Assembly: GCA_002711845.1 (NCBI GenBank)
Contig: PASF01000006.1
Span: 124,001 to 188,000 of the forward strand
Reading direction: 5' to 3'
Source: Gammaproteobacteria bacterium
GTDB lineage: Bacteria > Pseudomonadota > Gammaproteobacteria > Pseudomonadales > Pseudohongiellaceae
DNA length: 64,000 bases
The position numbers and the translations under genes are program-made. The notes below the pieces were generated by a model that saw nothing but the letters and a program-made list of their open reading frames with translations, was not told the origin of the DNA and did no database searches. Below are positions 42,018 to 51,001 of the stretch, piece by piece. Positions within the stretch are counted from its first letter, which is position 1; every line of letters begins with the position of its first letter.

Positions 42018-44048
42018 ATGAAACAATCCAGTGACATTGATAACACCCGTATTGATAACGCCAATATTGCCTGGCAGGACGACGGCGCACCGTATTCGCC
42101 AGACTACGATGACGTCTATTTTTCCCGTCAGGGCGGCATGGCGGAAACGGACCACGTATTCCTGCGCGCCAATGACCTGCAGGCCCGCTGGCAGAAAGCG
42201 GAACAACAGCCTGTCGCAGGCGTGTTCACCATCGCCGAACTGGGATTTGGCACCGGCCTGAATGTCCTGAGCTGCTGGCGGCTGTGGCGGCAGGCCGGCT
42301 GCCAGCGTCTGCGCCTGCACATCATCAGCTGTGAAAAACACCCCTTAACCCGTGACGCCCTGGCGCAGGCGCTGCGGCAGTGGCCCGAGCTGTCCGACCT
42401 GAGCGCACAACTACTGGCCCAGTACCCGGATCACAGCAGCGGCTACCATCGACTGTTACTGCGCACAGGTCGCCATCAGTCGCACAGCATCGTGCTGGAC
42501 CTGTATTACGGGGATGCACTGGCCATGCTGCAGCAACAGTCCAGTCCGCACGCCTGTGTGGATGCCTGGTTCCTGGACGGGTTCACCCCCGCACACAACC
42601 CCGAGCTATGGAGCGACAAACTGCTGCACAGCATTGCCCGGCTAAGCCGGCCGGGTACCACGTTGAGCAGCTACAGTGTCACCGGTCGTGTTGTCAGAGC
42701 CCTGCGCGAGCTGGATTTTACCGTGGAAAAACGACCGGGCTTTGGCAGCAAACGTCAGATGCTGTTTGCCGGTAAAAACGGCAACCCGGCACGACCCGCT
42801 GCCGCACGGCAGGCGGTGGTGATTGGCGCCGGACTGGCCGGTGCCACCGCCGCCAGGGCGCTGGCGGAGCGTGGCATTCCGGTGACCGTGCTGGAACAGG
42901 CACAGGCAGTCGCCCAGGGCGCCTCAGGGAATGCCCAGGCGGTCGTGCAAATGCGGCTGAACAGACAGGCAGACACGCACTGGCAGTTTCATCTGCACAG
43001 TTACCTGTTTGCGCTACGCTACTACGCTGACCTGGCCCATGTCAGTGACAATGCCATTGACTGGCATGCCTGTGGCGTGCTCACCCTGGACAGCGCCTAC
43101 ACCAATACCCGACATCAGGCCGGCAAGCCGGTGCCGGCCGCTACCCATGAGCAGTATGCCCACTACCCGAGGCAGCTGCTGCATCGGCTGACGGCCGATC
43201 AGACCCGGGCGGTGGCTGGCATACCGTTGCCCGAAGACGGTTACCTGCAGCCTCGCGGCGGCTGGTTGAACCCCGCGGCCACTTGTCGCGTGTGCCTTGA
43301 TCACCCCCTGATCACGGTGCGCCTGGGTGCGGGCGTTGCTGAGGTGGCGCACAACAGCGGCCGCTGGCACACCATGGACGGGCAGGGCCGGCAGCTCAGT
43401 GCCAGTGACATTCTGGTCATCGCCAACAGTTACACGGCACGCGCGTTTCGCCAGACTGCTGCCTACCCGGTTGCGCCGTTGCGCGGGCAGGTCACCGAAC
43501 TGCCCGCCAGTGCTCAGAGTGCCGCGCTCAATATGGTTGTCTGCAGTGAAAGATACCTGGCTCCAAAAAGTGGCAACGGACTGCATTGCATCGGTGCCAG
43601 CTACGTCAAGGGCAGCGTTGACACCGAGCTGAGCCATGAGGAGCAAGACGGGAATCTGGAAAAATCAGCACCGGTCCGGGCACGGTTGGGACTTGAGGCG
43701 CCCGCCGCCTTGCATGGCCGGGCAAGCATCCGTGGCAGCTCGGGTGATTACATGCCCATTGCCGGCGCCGTACCTGACCCGGACCTGCCGGAAAGTCGGT
43801 ACGGCGGCACACAACATGTGTCATCACCTGACACGTCGCAGGTATTACCGGACCCGGCGCTGCTGCCGGGCCTGTTTGTCTCCACAGGTCATGGGTCACA
43901 TGGCACGGCAAGCTGCCCGATTATCGCCGAGCATATTGCCTGCCTGGCGCTTGCCGAGGCGAGCCCGCTGCCCCTGCCACTGGCAGATTGCATCGCGCCG
44001 ATGCGGTTTATCCGCCGGCAGCGGCGCCGACAACAGCAAACCCGCTGA
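42018..44048 (+). CDS. mnmC: Bifunctional tRNA mnm5s2U biosynthesis protein MnmC
   Basis: Fusion enzyme (676 aa) finishing the wobble modification mnm5s2U. The N-terminal SAM methyltransferase (about residues 1-250) shows IAELGFGTGLNVL and WFLDGFTPAHNPELW. The C-terminal FAD oxidase (about 265 onward) shows VVIGAGLAGATAARALAERG and the C-terminal GLFVSTGHGSHG. Divergent from prfB. Target tRNAs include Lys, Gln and Glu; tRNA-Lys(TTT) is in this window. Confidence 0.95.
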   Translation: MKQSSDIDNTRIDNANIAWQDDGAPYSPDYDDVYFSRQGGMAETDHVFLRANDLQARWQKAEQQPVAGVFTIAELGFGTGLNVLSCWRLWRQAGCQRLRLHIISCEKHPLTRDALAQALRQWPELSDLSAQLLAQYPDHSSGYHRLLLRTGRHQSHSIVLDLYYGDALAMLQQQSSPHACVDAWFLDGFTPAHNPELWSDKLLHSIARLSRPGTTLSSYSVTGRVVRALRELDFTVEKRPGFGSKRQMLFAGKNGNPARPAAARQAVVIGAGLAGATAARALAERGIPVTVLEQAQAVAQGASGNAQAVVQMRLNRQADTHWQFHLHSYLFALRYYADLAHVSDNAIDWHACGVLTLDSAYTNTRHQAGKPVPAATHEQYAHYPRQLLHRLTADQTRAVAGIPLPEDGYLQPRGGWLNPAATCRVCLDHPLITVRLGAGVAEVAHNSGRWHTMDGQGRQLSASDILVIANSYTARAFRQTAAYPVAPLRGQVTELPASAQSAALNMVVCSERYLAPKSGNGLHCIGASYVKGSVDTELSHEEQDGNLEKSAPVRARLGLEAPAALHGRASIRGSSGDYMPIAGAVPDPDLPESRYGGTQHVSSPDTSQVLPDPALLPGLFVSTGHGSHGTASCPIIAEHIACLALAEASPLPLPLADCIAPMRFIRRQRRRQQQTR

Positions 44049-44049
44049 C

Positions 44050-45411
44050 TCAGGACTGGTAAAAGCGCGCGACCACACGCGCCAGATACCACGCGTCGTC
44101 ACTGCCGGCCAGTTCCCGGATCGAATGCATGCCATAGGTGGGCACACCGATATCAATGGTTTCCACACCCAGCCCGGCAGCGGTCACCGGACCGATGGTG
44201 CTGCCGCACCCCATGTCACTGCGCACCACAAAGGACTGCACCGGCACCTGCGCCTGCTCGCACAGCGATTTGAACAGCGCGGTCGTGCGACTGTTGGTGG
44301 CGTAGCGTTGATTGGCATTGACCTTGATCACCGGCCCCTGATTGAGCAGCGGCCCATGATTGTTGTCATGTTTGTCAGCAAAGTTGGGATGCAGGCCATG
44401 GGCATTGTCAATGGACAGAAACAGCGAACGCCGGGTCATGCGCTCCACCGACTCGGCTGCTGTACCGGTGCTCAGTTGCGCACTGATACGGGCCAGCACC
44501 GATCGCAGAAACGGGCCTTGGGCGCCGCAGGCAGAATTGCTGCCCACTTCCTCATGATCATTGCAGACCAGCAGATTAAAACCACCAGCCTGCCCCTGCC
44601 TCTGTTCCTGCCCCTGCCTCTGTTCCTGCCCCTGCCAAGAGGCCAGCAGCGCCTGCTGGGCCACATAGCAGCTCAGCAGATTATCCAGCCGCGCGGAGGC
44701 TATAAAGTCTTCGTTCAGCCCCACCATCGCCGGCGCCTGGGTATCATAGAAATACAGCTCGTGGGCAAGAATACTGTCCACATCCCGGATACCCTGCTGC
44801 TCGTGCAGGGCGGCAATGATCCATTGGCTGAAATCGAATTCGGATGCCGACGATTGCAGCGCCAGCACCGGCGGCAGGTCTTTCTGCGCGTTGATGGTCC
44901 GGTTGCTGTTGGCTTCGCGATCCAGGTGAATGGCCAGACTGGGTACCGTTGCCAGGGGACGTTGCCAGTTCAGCAACGCCGACCCCAGCGTCCCGTCACT
45001 GCGCCGGAACTCCACCCGACCCGCCAGCGACAGATCACGGTCAAACCACGGGGCGAGCAACACACCGCCATAGACTTCCACTGCAAATTGCAGGGCGCCG
45101 CCGGTTTGCGGATTGGCGGGCATCACGGCATTGGGTTTGAGCTTCAGACAGGGGCTGTCAGTGTGCGCGCCGCTCATCCGGAACCCGGCGTCGGCCGGAT
45201 CCCCCTGCCCCAGCGTGAAGGCAATGATGGATGAGCCATTACGCTGCACAAGATACCTGCCGCCGGGCTTCAGGTGCCAGGTATCTTCTTCCTGCAATAT
45301 TTCAAAACCGGCCTCGCGCAGGGTTGCCTGCATGGTCTGTACAGCGTGGAACGGTGTGGGTGACTGCTGCAGAAACTGCAGCAGTCCTGCATTAAACGAA
45401 ACTTTGTTCAC
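44050..45411 (-). CDS. apeB: M18-family aminopeptidase
   Basis: Cytoplasmic dizinc aminopeptidase (453 aa) of the aspartyl/leucyl M18 family. Metal and catalytic motifs: SGAHTDSPCLKLKP, NDHEEVGSNSACG, RSDMGCGSTIGP and PTYGMHSIRE. A Gln/Glu/Gly/Arg insert (GQEQRQGQEQRQGQ) encoded by 18-bp repeats sits in a probable surface loop before the NDHEE site. Ends one base from the mnmC stop (convergent). Confidence 0.93.
   Translation of the reverse strand: MNKVSFNAGLLQFLQQSPTPFHAVQTMQATLREAGFEILQEEDTWHLKPGGRYLVQRNGSSIIAFTLGQGDPADAGFRMSGAHTDSPCLKLKPNAVMPANPQTGGALQFAVEVYGGVLLAPWFDRDLSLAGRVEFRRSDGTLGSALLNWQRPLATVPSLAIHLDREANSNRTINAQKDLPPVLALQSSASEFDFSQWIIAALHEQQGIRDVDSILAHELYFYDTQAPAMVGLNEDFIASARLDNLLSCYVAQQALLASWQGQEQRQGQEQRQGQAGGFNLLVCNDHEEVGSNSACGAQGPFLRSVLARISAQLSTGTAAESVERMTRRSLFLSIDNAHGLHPNFADKHDNNHGPLLNQGPVIKVNANQRYATNSRTTALFKSLCEQAQVPVQSFVVRSDMGCGSTIGPVTAAGLGVETIDIGVPTYGMHSIRELAGSDDAWYLARVVARFYQS
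44590..44636. repeat. 18-bp tandem repeat inside apeB
   Basis: 2.6 identical copies of an 18-base unit, in frame, encoding the GQEQRQ repeat of ApeB. Copy changes would add or remove six residues without breaking the frame. Confidence 0.9.
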
Positions 45412-45431
45412 GGTAGTCCTATGCGCAGGGG

Positions 45432-46127
45432 TCAGGGATTGACTTCCAGCAGCTCGACGTCAAAGATCAACGTTGCGTGTGGCGGGATGGGGCCAGAGCC
45501 ACCGGGCCCGTACGCCAGATCGGAGGGGATGAACAGGCGCCACTGGTCGCCCGGCTTCATCAATTGCAATGCTTCAGTCCAGCCCGGAATAACCTGATTC
45601 AGCACAAACTGGGCAGGCTCACCGCGCTCAATGGAGCTGTCGAAAACCTCACCGGTGATGAACCGGCCTTCGTAGTGTGCCAACACCGAGTCGGTGGCCT
45701 GCGGCGATGTACCACTGCTGTCACCGGACTCGAGTATCATGTATTGCAGGCCGGAATCGGTCATGGCGACACCCTCAACCTGGGCGTTGTCGACCAGGAA
45801 AGCTTCGCTCTCGGCGCGCAGCGCATCCTGCTCGGCTTGCGCCCGATCCATCAGCTGCTGCTGAAAGCTGGTCAGCGCCTGCATCATCTGCTCCTCGGTC
45901 AATTGCGGTTCGCCGGTCACGATGTCATTGAAGCCTTCGATAAAGGCGTCCATTTCAATGTCAGCGGCCAGCCCCTGCATGACCAGGCCCTGGCCGATAT
46001 TCACGCCGATGCTGTAGCTGATCTGTGTGCGCTCGTCAGTCAGATCCAGATCCTGCGCCTGCACAGAACCCCCCAATACAGCCAGCGATACCGCCAGGCT
46101 GAGGCCTGAGGCCCGAATACTTTTCAT
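45432..46127 (-). CDS. FKBP-type peptidyl-prolyl isomerase (FkpA/Mip-like)
   Basis: Exported isomerase (231 aa): signal peptide ending at SVQAQ (about residue 25), a helical dimerisation domain (SYSIGVNIGQGL onward) and a C-terminal FKBP domain (AHYEGRFITGEVFDSS, FVLNQVIPGWTEALQLM, IPSDLAYGPGGSGPIPP). Likely a periplasmic folding chaperone. The N-terminal helix is acidic and Gln/Glu-rich. Confidence 0.92.
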   Translation of the reverse strand: MKSIRASGLSLAVSLAVLGGSVQAQDLDLTDERTQISYSIGVNIGQGLVMQGLAADIEMDAFIEGFNDIVTGEPQLTEEQMMQALTSFQQQLMDRAQAEQDALRAESEAFLVDNAQVEGVAMTDSGLQYMILESGDSSGTSPQATDSVLAHYEGRFITGEVFDSSIERGEPAQFVLNQVIPGWTEALQLMKPGDQWRLFIPSDLAYGPGGSGPIPPHATLIFDVELLEVNP

Positions 46128-46277
46128 AGTTTTATCCTGTTTCGGTAAGAAATTCAGTTAACGGCCAGCATACTAAACCGACTGAGTGCCGATTTCCAGT
46201 GTACAGATTGACGGCCAGCCCTTATGCTTTGTGGTCTGAACCGGCGACCCTAACCTGCGACACGAGCTGTTACCACC

Positions 46278-46847
46278 ATGAACATTGGCATACCCACTCG
46301 CCCGATGACCACGTCAGTGCTGCCAGGGCCCGGCGTCATGCTCCGCGTGCCGGCGCTGATCGCCCTGACGCTGGCGCTGCTGCTGCTTGCCAGCTGCACC
46401 CGGAAGTTTTCGGTCAGCGTCAATGAACAGGTTCTTTATGACCCGCGGCCCGGGCATGTGGTGGCAGTGACTGACCCCGGCCTGCAAAGCTGCATCAACG
46501 TAGCACTGCGCAACGGGGCACTGAGCGGCGCCGATGATGTGCAGACGCTTGCCTGCCCGGCACTGGAGATCGAAACCCTGGCGGGTATCGAGCAACTGGA
46601 GAACCTGCGTTATCTGGACCTGGCGGGCAACCAGCTGGAGCATCTGGATGCGCTGCGTCGCCTGCGCCGGCTGAGTTCGGTAAATGCGCCGAACAATGAC
46701 CTCAATGACATTTCCGGCCTGCTCGCGGTGCCTTCACTGACCAGTGCCGTGTTGACCGGCAACCCGCGAATCCCCTGCCAGCAGCTCGATGCTCTGGCCC
46801 AGCGACTGGCACAGAACCTGCTCAGACCGACCCAATGTCTTGATTAA
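46278..46847 (+). CDS. Leucine-rich-repeat lipoprotein
   Basis: Predicted lipoprotein (189 aa from ATG 46278; ATG 46338 is an alternative, closer to the signal). The segment ALIALTLALLLLASC carries a lipobox. About 3-4 short LRR units follow (ENLRYLDLAGNQLEHL, RRLSSVNAPNNDLNDISGL). Function unknown. Its stop lies inside a 15-bp tandem repeat. Confidence 0.7.
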   Translation: MNIGIPTRPMTTSVLPGPGVMLRVPALIALTLALLLLASCTRKFSVSVNEQVLYDPRPGHVVAVTDPGLQSCINVALRNGALSGADDVQTLACPALEIETLAGIEQLENLRYLDLAGNQLEHLDALRRLRRLSSVNAPNNDLNDISGLLAVPSLTSAVLTGNPRIPCQQLDALAQRLAQNLLRPTQCLD

Positions 46848-46880
46848 TCGTGTCTTGATTAATCGTGTCTTGATTAGTCG
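46836..46880. repeat. 15-bp tandem repeat across the LRR lipoprotein stop
   Basis: Three copies of TGTCTTGATTAATCG (the third with one change). The first copy encodes the terminal C-L-D-stop of the lipoprotein, the rest fill the gap to miaE. Confidence 0.9.
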
Positions 46881-46885
46881 TGTAT

Positions 46886-47641
46886 TTACTCGCCAGCAGC
46901 CCGTGCAGGCACACCGCTGTGAAAACGAAACTCGTCATCCTCGGATTCAATCAGCTGTTTTTCCACCGCCAGAAAGTGTTGGACGCGTGGCTCAATATCT
47001 TCGTCAGTGTATTGCGCTGCCAACGTGAGATAGTCCTTGTAGTGACGGGCCTCAGAGCGCAGCAGACTGACATAGAATTTACCCAGCTGGGCATCCAGCA
47101 ACGGTGCCAGGCGGGCAAACCGCTCGCAGGAGCGTGCTTCGACGATGGCGCCAACGATCAGGCTGTCGGTGAGCGCCTGTTCGCGCCTGTCGGTCCGCAT
47201 GTGTTCGCGCAAGCCGGCGGCATAGCGTGACGGACCAATGCGCTGGTAGCTAATGCCACGCTCGGCCATCAGACCCACGACCTGTTCAAAGTGCAGCAAT
47301 TCCTCCCGCGCCAGTTGCGACATCTTGGTCAGCAGGTCGGTATGGGCAACATGCCGGTACATCAGGCCCATGGCGTTGGAGGCGGCCTTTTTTTCGCAGT
47401 TGGCATGATCGATCAGCAGCAGCGCCTGGTTCTGCAGGGCCCAGTCGAGCCAGGCGGCCGGGGTTGGGCAATGCAGGAAGGCTTCCAGTTCTTGCGTAAG
47501 TTCAGGGCTGTTTATTCGCTCAGGGCTGTTTATTCGCTCAGGGCTGTTTATTCGCTCAGGGCTGTTTACCCGCTCAAGGCTGTTTATTCGCTCAGGGCTG
47601 TTTACCCGCTCAGGGCTGTTTACCCGCTCAGGGCTGTTCAT
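46886..47641 (-). CDS. miaE: tRNA-(ms2io6A)-hydroxylase MiaE with repeat N-terminus
   Basis: Diiron monooxygenase (251 aa) hydroxylating the isoprenyl side chain of ms2i6A37 in tRNA. The core starts at LTQELEAFLHCPTP and carries LLIDHANCEKKAAS, LAREELLHFEQV and IVEARSCERF, with Glu/His iron ligands. Ahead of it lie ~47 residues of NSPERV/NSPERI repeats encoded by 18-bp tandem DNA. ATG 47641 has GAGG upstream, and no in-frame start exists within or after the repeat, so the repeat appears to be translated. The start lies inside rmuC. Confidence 0.88.
   Translation of the reverse strand: MNSPERVNSPERVNSPERINSLERVNSPERINSPERINSPERINSPELTQELEAFLHCPTPAAWLDWALQNQALLLIDHANCEKKAASNAMGLMYRHVAHTDLLTKMSQLAREELLHFEQVVGLMAERGISYQRIGPSRYAAGLREHMRTDRREQALTDSLIVGAIVEARSCERFARLAPLLDAQLGKFYVSLLRSEARHYKDYLTLAAQYTDEDIEPRVQHFLAVEKQLIESEDDEFRFHSGVPARAAGE
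47503..47639. repeat. 18-bp tandem repeat, 7.6 copies
   Basis: Seven full units plus a partial one of an 18-base motif (minus strand encodes N-S-P-E-R-V/I), with few substitutions. Spans the N-terminus of MiaE and reaches the last codons of rmuC. Confidence 0.95.
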
Positions 47642-48884
47642 CACTGTCGTCCTCGGTGTCATTTTCCAGTGCGCGCGCCAGGCGCTCGGCCTCCTGCTGC
47701 TTGGTGGTGCGCGCACCCAGTTTTTTCAGGCGCTCAGTGCGACTGATCAAATTACCTTTGCCGCTGTGCAACTTGTTCATGGCCGCCTCGTAGCTGCGCT
47801 GGCCAGCATCTAGTTTGCGCCCCAGGTCATCCATGTCGGCGACAAAACTGACAAACTTGTCGTACAGTGCACCGGCCCGCCGGGCAATATCCTGCGCATT
47901 GCGGCTTTGCTGTTCGTAGCGCCAGATGTTGCTGATGGTTCTCAGCGTTGCCAGCAACGTGGACGGGCCCACCAGCACAATATTGCGCTCAAAGGCCATG
48001 TTGAACAGCTGCGATTCATGCTGCAGTGCCAGCGAAAAGGCAGGCTCGATCGGCACAAACAGCAGCACAAAATCCAGCGAGTTTACCTGCGGCAGATTCT
48101 GGTACTGCTTGTCGCTAAGCTGACGGATATGGGTTTTCAGCGACAGGACATGCTGGCGCAAGTGCTCTGCCTGCTCGTCACCTGCTTCGGCCGAGCAATA
48201 GCGTTCGTAAGCCGTCAGCGACACCTTGGCATCCACGACGACCTGTCGGTTGTCGGGCAGGTATACCAGCACATCAGGCTGGCTGCGCCGCAGATTGCCA
48301 GCGGCCGTGTGGTCTCCCGGTGCCGCATCCAGGCTGCGCTGGGTTTCGTATTGCTGCCCTTCCACCAGGCCGGAGGCTTCCAGGATCGAACTGAGAATGA
48401 ATTCGCCCCAGGCACCCTGGGTTTTGCTTTCGCCTTTTAGCGCACGCGTCAGGTTGAGCGCATCTTCGCTGATACGCGCGTTAAGAACCTGCAGGTTCCT
48501 GATTTCCTTTTCCAGCGAGAAGCGTTCCCGGGCCTCCCGGTTGTAGGTTTCGTCCACCTTTTTCTCAAAGCGACTGATTTTTTCCTGCAGCGGCGTCAGA
48601 ATATCGCCCAGTCGCTGCCGACTGGTGTCGGTGAAGCGGCGGGTTTTCTCGTCCAGCACATCGCTGGCCAGTACGCGGAACTGGGCGCGCATTTCTTCCC
48701 GGGCCTGGGCCAGCACCGCCAGTTTTTCCTGCGTCCGGGACTGTTCCTGCTGCAGCAATGTCTGCAGCTCCACGATACGATCCCGGTAGCGCATGCGCAT
48801 CGCCAGCACCGTCACCAGCACCCCCAGCAGCAGGGCAGCGCCTGCCAGGCCAAGGGCAAGAACCAGCGATACTGATTCTGTCAT
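47628..48884 (-). CDS. rmuC: DNA recombination protein RmuC
   Basis: RmuC family protein (418 aa) limiting DNA inversions at short repeats. One N-terminal membrane helix (SLVLALGLAGAALLLGVLV), a long coiled coil (residues ~30-150) and the PD-(D/E)XK-like core (QGAWGEFILSSILEASGL, QPDVLVYLPDN, VDAKVSLTAYERY). Start at ATG 48884 or GTG 48890. It ends 14 bases inside the miaE repeat. Confidence 0.93.
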   Translation of the reverse strand: MTESVSLVLALGLAGAALLLGVLVTVLAMRMRYRDRIVELQTLLQQEQSRTQEKLAVLAQAREEMRAQFRVLASDVLDEKTRRFTDTSRQRLGDILTPLQEKISRFEKKVDETYNREARERFSLEKEIRNLQVLNARISEDALNLTRALKGESKTQGAWGEFILSSILEASGLVEGQQYETQRSLDAAPGDHTAAGNLRRSQPDVLVYLPDNRQVVVDAKVSLTAYERYCSAEAGDEQAEHLRQHVLSLKTHIRQLSDKQYQNLPQVNSLDFVLLFVPIEPAFSLALQHESQLFNMAFERNIVLVGPSTLLATLRTISNIWRYEQQSRNAQDIARRAGALYDKFVSFVADMDDLGRKLDAGQRSYEAAMNKLHSGKGNLISRTERLKKLGARTTKQQEAERLARALENDTEDDSDEQP

Positions 48885-48892
48885 GGACACCG

Positions 48893-49972
48893 TCAGATAA
48901 GGTTGTCGTTAATGGTGCGAATCAGCAGATCCTGCTCATAGGGCGCTGGCTGTCCGGACGCCGGCACCGCGCGGACAATAATGGCCTCGTCGGTTTCCGT
49001 GACCGTTACATCAAAATTGATCACCTGCGCCTCGTCACCGCCGCCAAACAGACGCCCAAAGAATCCGGGCTCTTCTTCATCTTCCTCACCCGAGAAGGCG
49101 ACCTGAAAACGCAAGGCATCGCGATCGGCGTCCTGCACGTCGATGTTGGCATTGTTGATCGCCTGATTCAGTTGACTCCAGGCCCGGTCCAGATCCAGCC
49201 GCAGCTCCAGGCGGGTATCACCGGCGCCCTGCGCAATCACCCGGGCCTTGCCCTGTGCTTCAATGCTGCCGGCCAGCATGGAGACCGACGAAGCCCGATA
49301 AATATCGGTGCGATCAGCCAGGTACAGTGAGATGGAGGCGAGAATGGTGTTTTCCCGTTCCTGGCTGTCCGACTCTGCCGGGAATGTCGTCGGCTCACCG
49401 GCTGCGCTTTCGCCGGTATCGCTGACGTGCCGCACATAAATCTCGGAATTGCCGGCATGCAGGCCCGGCTCTACGCGAACCTGATACTTGTGGCGCACAT
49501 CGGTGTCAGCCTGCGGCAACCAGACCGTTTCCAGCACCCCGCTTTCGGCATTTTCCCGGCTCAACGCAACTTCCTCGGTAGACCAGTAATCCCGCAGTCG
49601 CGGCCAGACCTGGCCGCTGGTTGCGCCGATCACGATCCAGGCGCGCTCGCCAAAACGCTGCACCACGACCCCTTCGCGCACCCGCGAGTCAATGGGTTTG
49701 GGCGCCGGGGGCACAATATAAAGCGCGCGGTCGCCCGGTGCTTCTTCCGGAATGTAATACAATTCATCAATGGTGTAGCTGTCCAGCTCCGACGGGATCT
49801 GCATCGGCGCCGTGATCTCTGCGCTCAGGTATTCACCCTGGCGATCGCGCAGCCAGCCATCCTCACCCCCCACGCCCAGCCATGAACAGGCGCTCACGCC
49901 CGCTGACAGCGCCACCAGGGCCAGGGTGCGTGACAATCGGTATCTATCCATTCGGGTACTTACTGACAACAT
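48893..49972 (-). CDS. bamC: Outer membrane assembly lipoprotein BamC
   Basis: BAM-complex lipoprotein (359 aa from ATG 49972; ATG 49951 is an alternative start). The lipobox is LSAGVSAC, followed by a disordered stretch and two helix-grip domains (VVQRFGERAWIVIGATSGQVWPR; FDVTVTETDEAIIVRAV near the end). Downstream of dapA, the usual dapA-bamC arrangement. Some divergence from E. coli is normal for BamC. Confidence 0.88.
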   Translation of the reverse strand: MLSVSTRMDRYRLSRTLALVALSAGVSACSWLGVGGEDGWLRDRQGEYLSAEITAPMQIPSELDSYTIDELYYIPEEAPGDRALYIVPPAPKPIDSRVREGVVVQRFGERAWIVIGATSGQVWPRLRDYWSTEEVALSRENAESGVLETVWLPQADTDVRHKYQVRVEPGLHAGNSEIYVRHVSDTGESAAGEPTTFPAESDSQERENTILASISLYLADRTDIYRASSVSMLAGSIEAQGKARVIAQGAGDTRLELRLDLDRAWSQLNQAINNANIDVQDADRDALRFQVAFSGEEDEEEPGFFGRLFGGGDEAQVINFDVTVTETDEAIIVRAVPASGQPAPYEQDLLIRTINDNLI

Positions 49973-49992
49973 GGTTTTCAACCTGTGACGAA

Positions 49993-50868
49993 TTAATCTA
50001 GTCCGGCGTGCCGGATCGCTTCACGGACCGGAATTCGATACGCGTTATTCAGGGGTACCAGTGGCAGGCGAATGCCATCCTGGATATAACCCAGTTCAAA
50101 CAGCGCCCATTTTACCGGTACCGGATTGGACTCCAGAAACAGCGCGTTGTGCAGCCCTGCCAGCCGGGCATTGAGCAGACTGGCTTTTTCGCTGTCGCCG
50201 GCCAGCGCCAAACGACACATTTCATGCATCTGTGCCGGTGCCACATTGGCCGTCACGGAAATATTGCCTTTGGCGCCCATCAGGATCAGATCCATGGCGG
50301 TGGCATCATCGCCACTGTAAATCGCAATACGTTCCGCACACAGACTGATGACATGACGGCCACGATCCAGGTCACCGGTGGCTTCCTTGATACCCACAAT
50401 ATTGGGCAGGTCGGCCAGCCGGTCCACGGTTTCCGGCAACAGATCGCAACCGGTCCGCGACGGCACATTGTACAGAATCTGCGGAATATCGACGCTTTCG
50501 GCAATGGTCCGGAAATGCTGGTACAGACCTTCCTGGCTGGGCTTGTTGTAATAGGGGGTAACCAGCAGGCAGGCATCGGCGCCGTGCTCTTTGGCGGCCT
50601 GGGTATAGTAGATGGCTTCACTGGTCGAGTTGGAGCCGGTGCCGGCGATGACCGGAATACGACCGTTGATGGTTTTCACACAGCGCGCAATCACGGCCGT
50701 GTGTTCGTCCATGTCCAGTGTCGGAGACTCGCCAGTGGTCCCGACCACAACCACTGCATCGGTGCCGCTTTCCACGTGCCATTCCAACAGTCGGTCGAAT
50801 GCCGGATAATCTATATCGCCATTGGGCAACATGGGTGTAACGATGGCAACTATACTGCCCTGAATCAT
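49993..50868 (-). CDS. dapA: 4-hydroxy-tetrahydrodipicolinate synthase
   Basis: TIM-barrel aldolase (291 aa) condensing pyruvate and aspartate semialdehyde in lysine/DAP synthesis. Active-site lysine in NIVGIKEATGD, tyrosine in QILYNVPSRTGCDL, and GTTGESPTL binding segment. First gene of dapA-bamC. Confidence 0.97.
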   Translation of the reverse strand: MIQGSIVAIVTPMLPNGDIDYPAFDRLLEWHVESGTDAVVVVGTTGESPTLDMDEHTAVIARCVKTINGRIPVIAGTGSNSTSEAIYYTQAAKEHGADACLLVTPYYNKPSQEGLYQHFRTIAESVDIPQILYNVPSRTGCDLLPETVDRLADLPNIVGIKEATGDLDRGRHVISLCAERIAIYSGDDATAMDLILMGAKGNISVTANVAPAQMHEMCRLALAGDSEKASLLNARLAGLHNALFLESNPVPVKWALFELGYIQDGIRLPLVPLNNAYRIPVREAIRHAGLD

Positions 50869-51001
50869 GCAAACCTCGACTTGAAACGACTATTTTCGAT
50901 TTGAAACAACTAACAAACACCTGTGCCGGCCGCCTCAGGCTGCAGACTCTACCACAGGGCGACGCCGGGGAAAAATGCCGGCCGCCAGCACCCGCGGCGG
51001 A

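Noticed and set aside
43636-45234. 532-codon plus-strand frame spanning the ends of mnmC and apeB
   Set aside because: Overlaps two well-supported genes in other frames; no family resemblance.
47503-47639. CRISPR-like array
   Set aside because: Units are contiguous 18-bp tandem repeats with no spacers, and they are coding.
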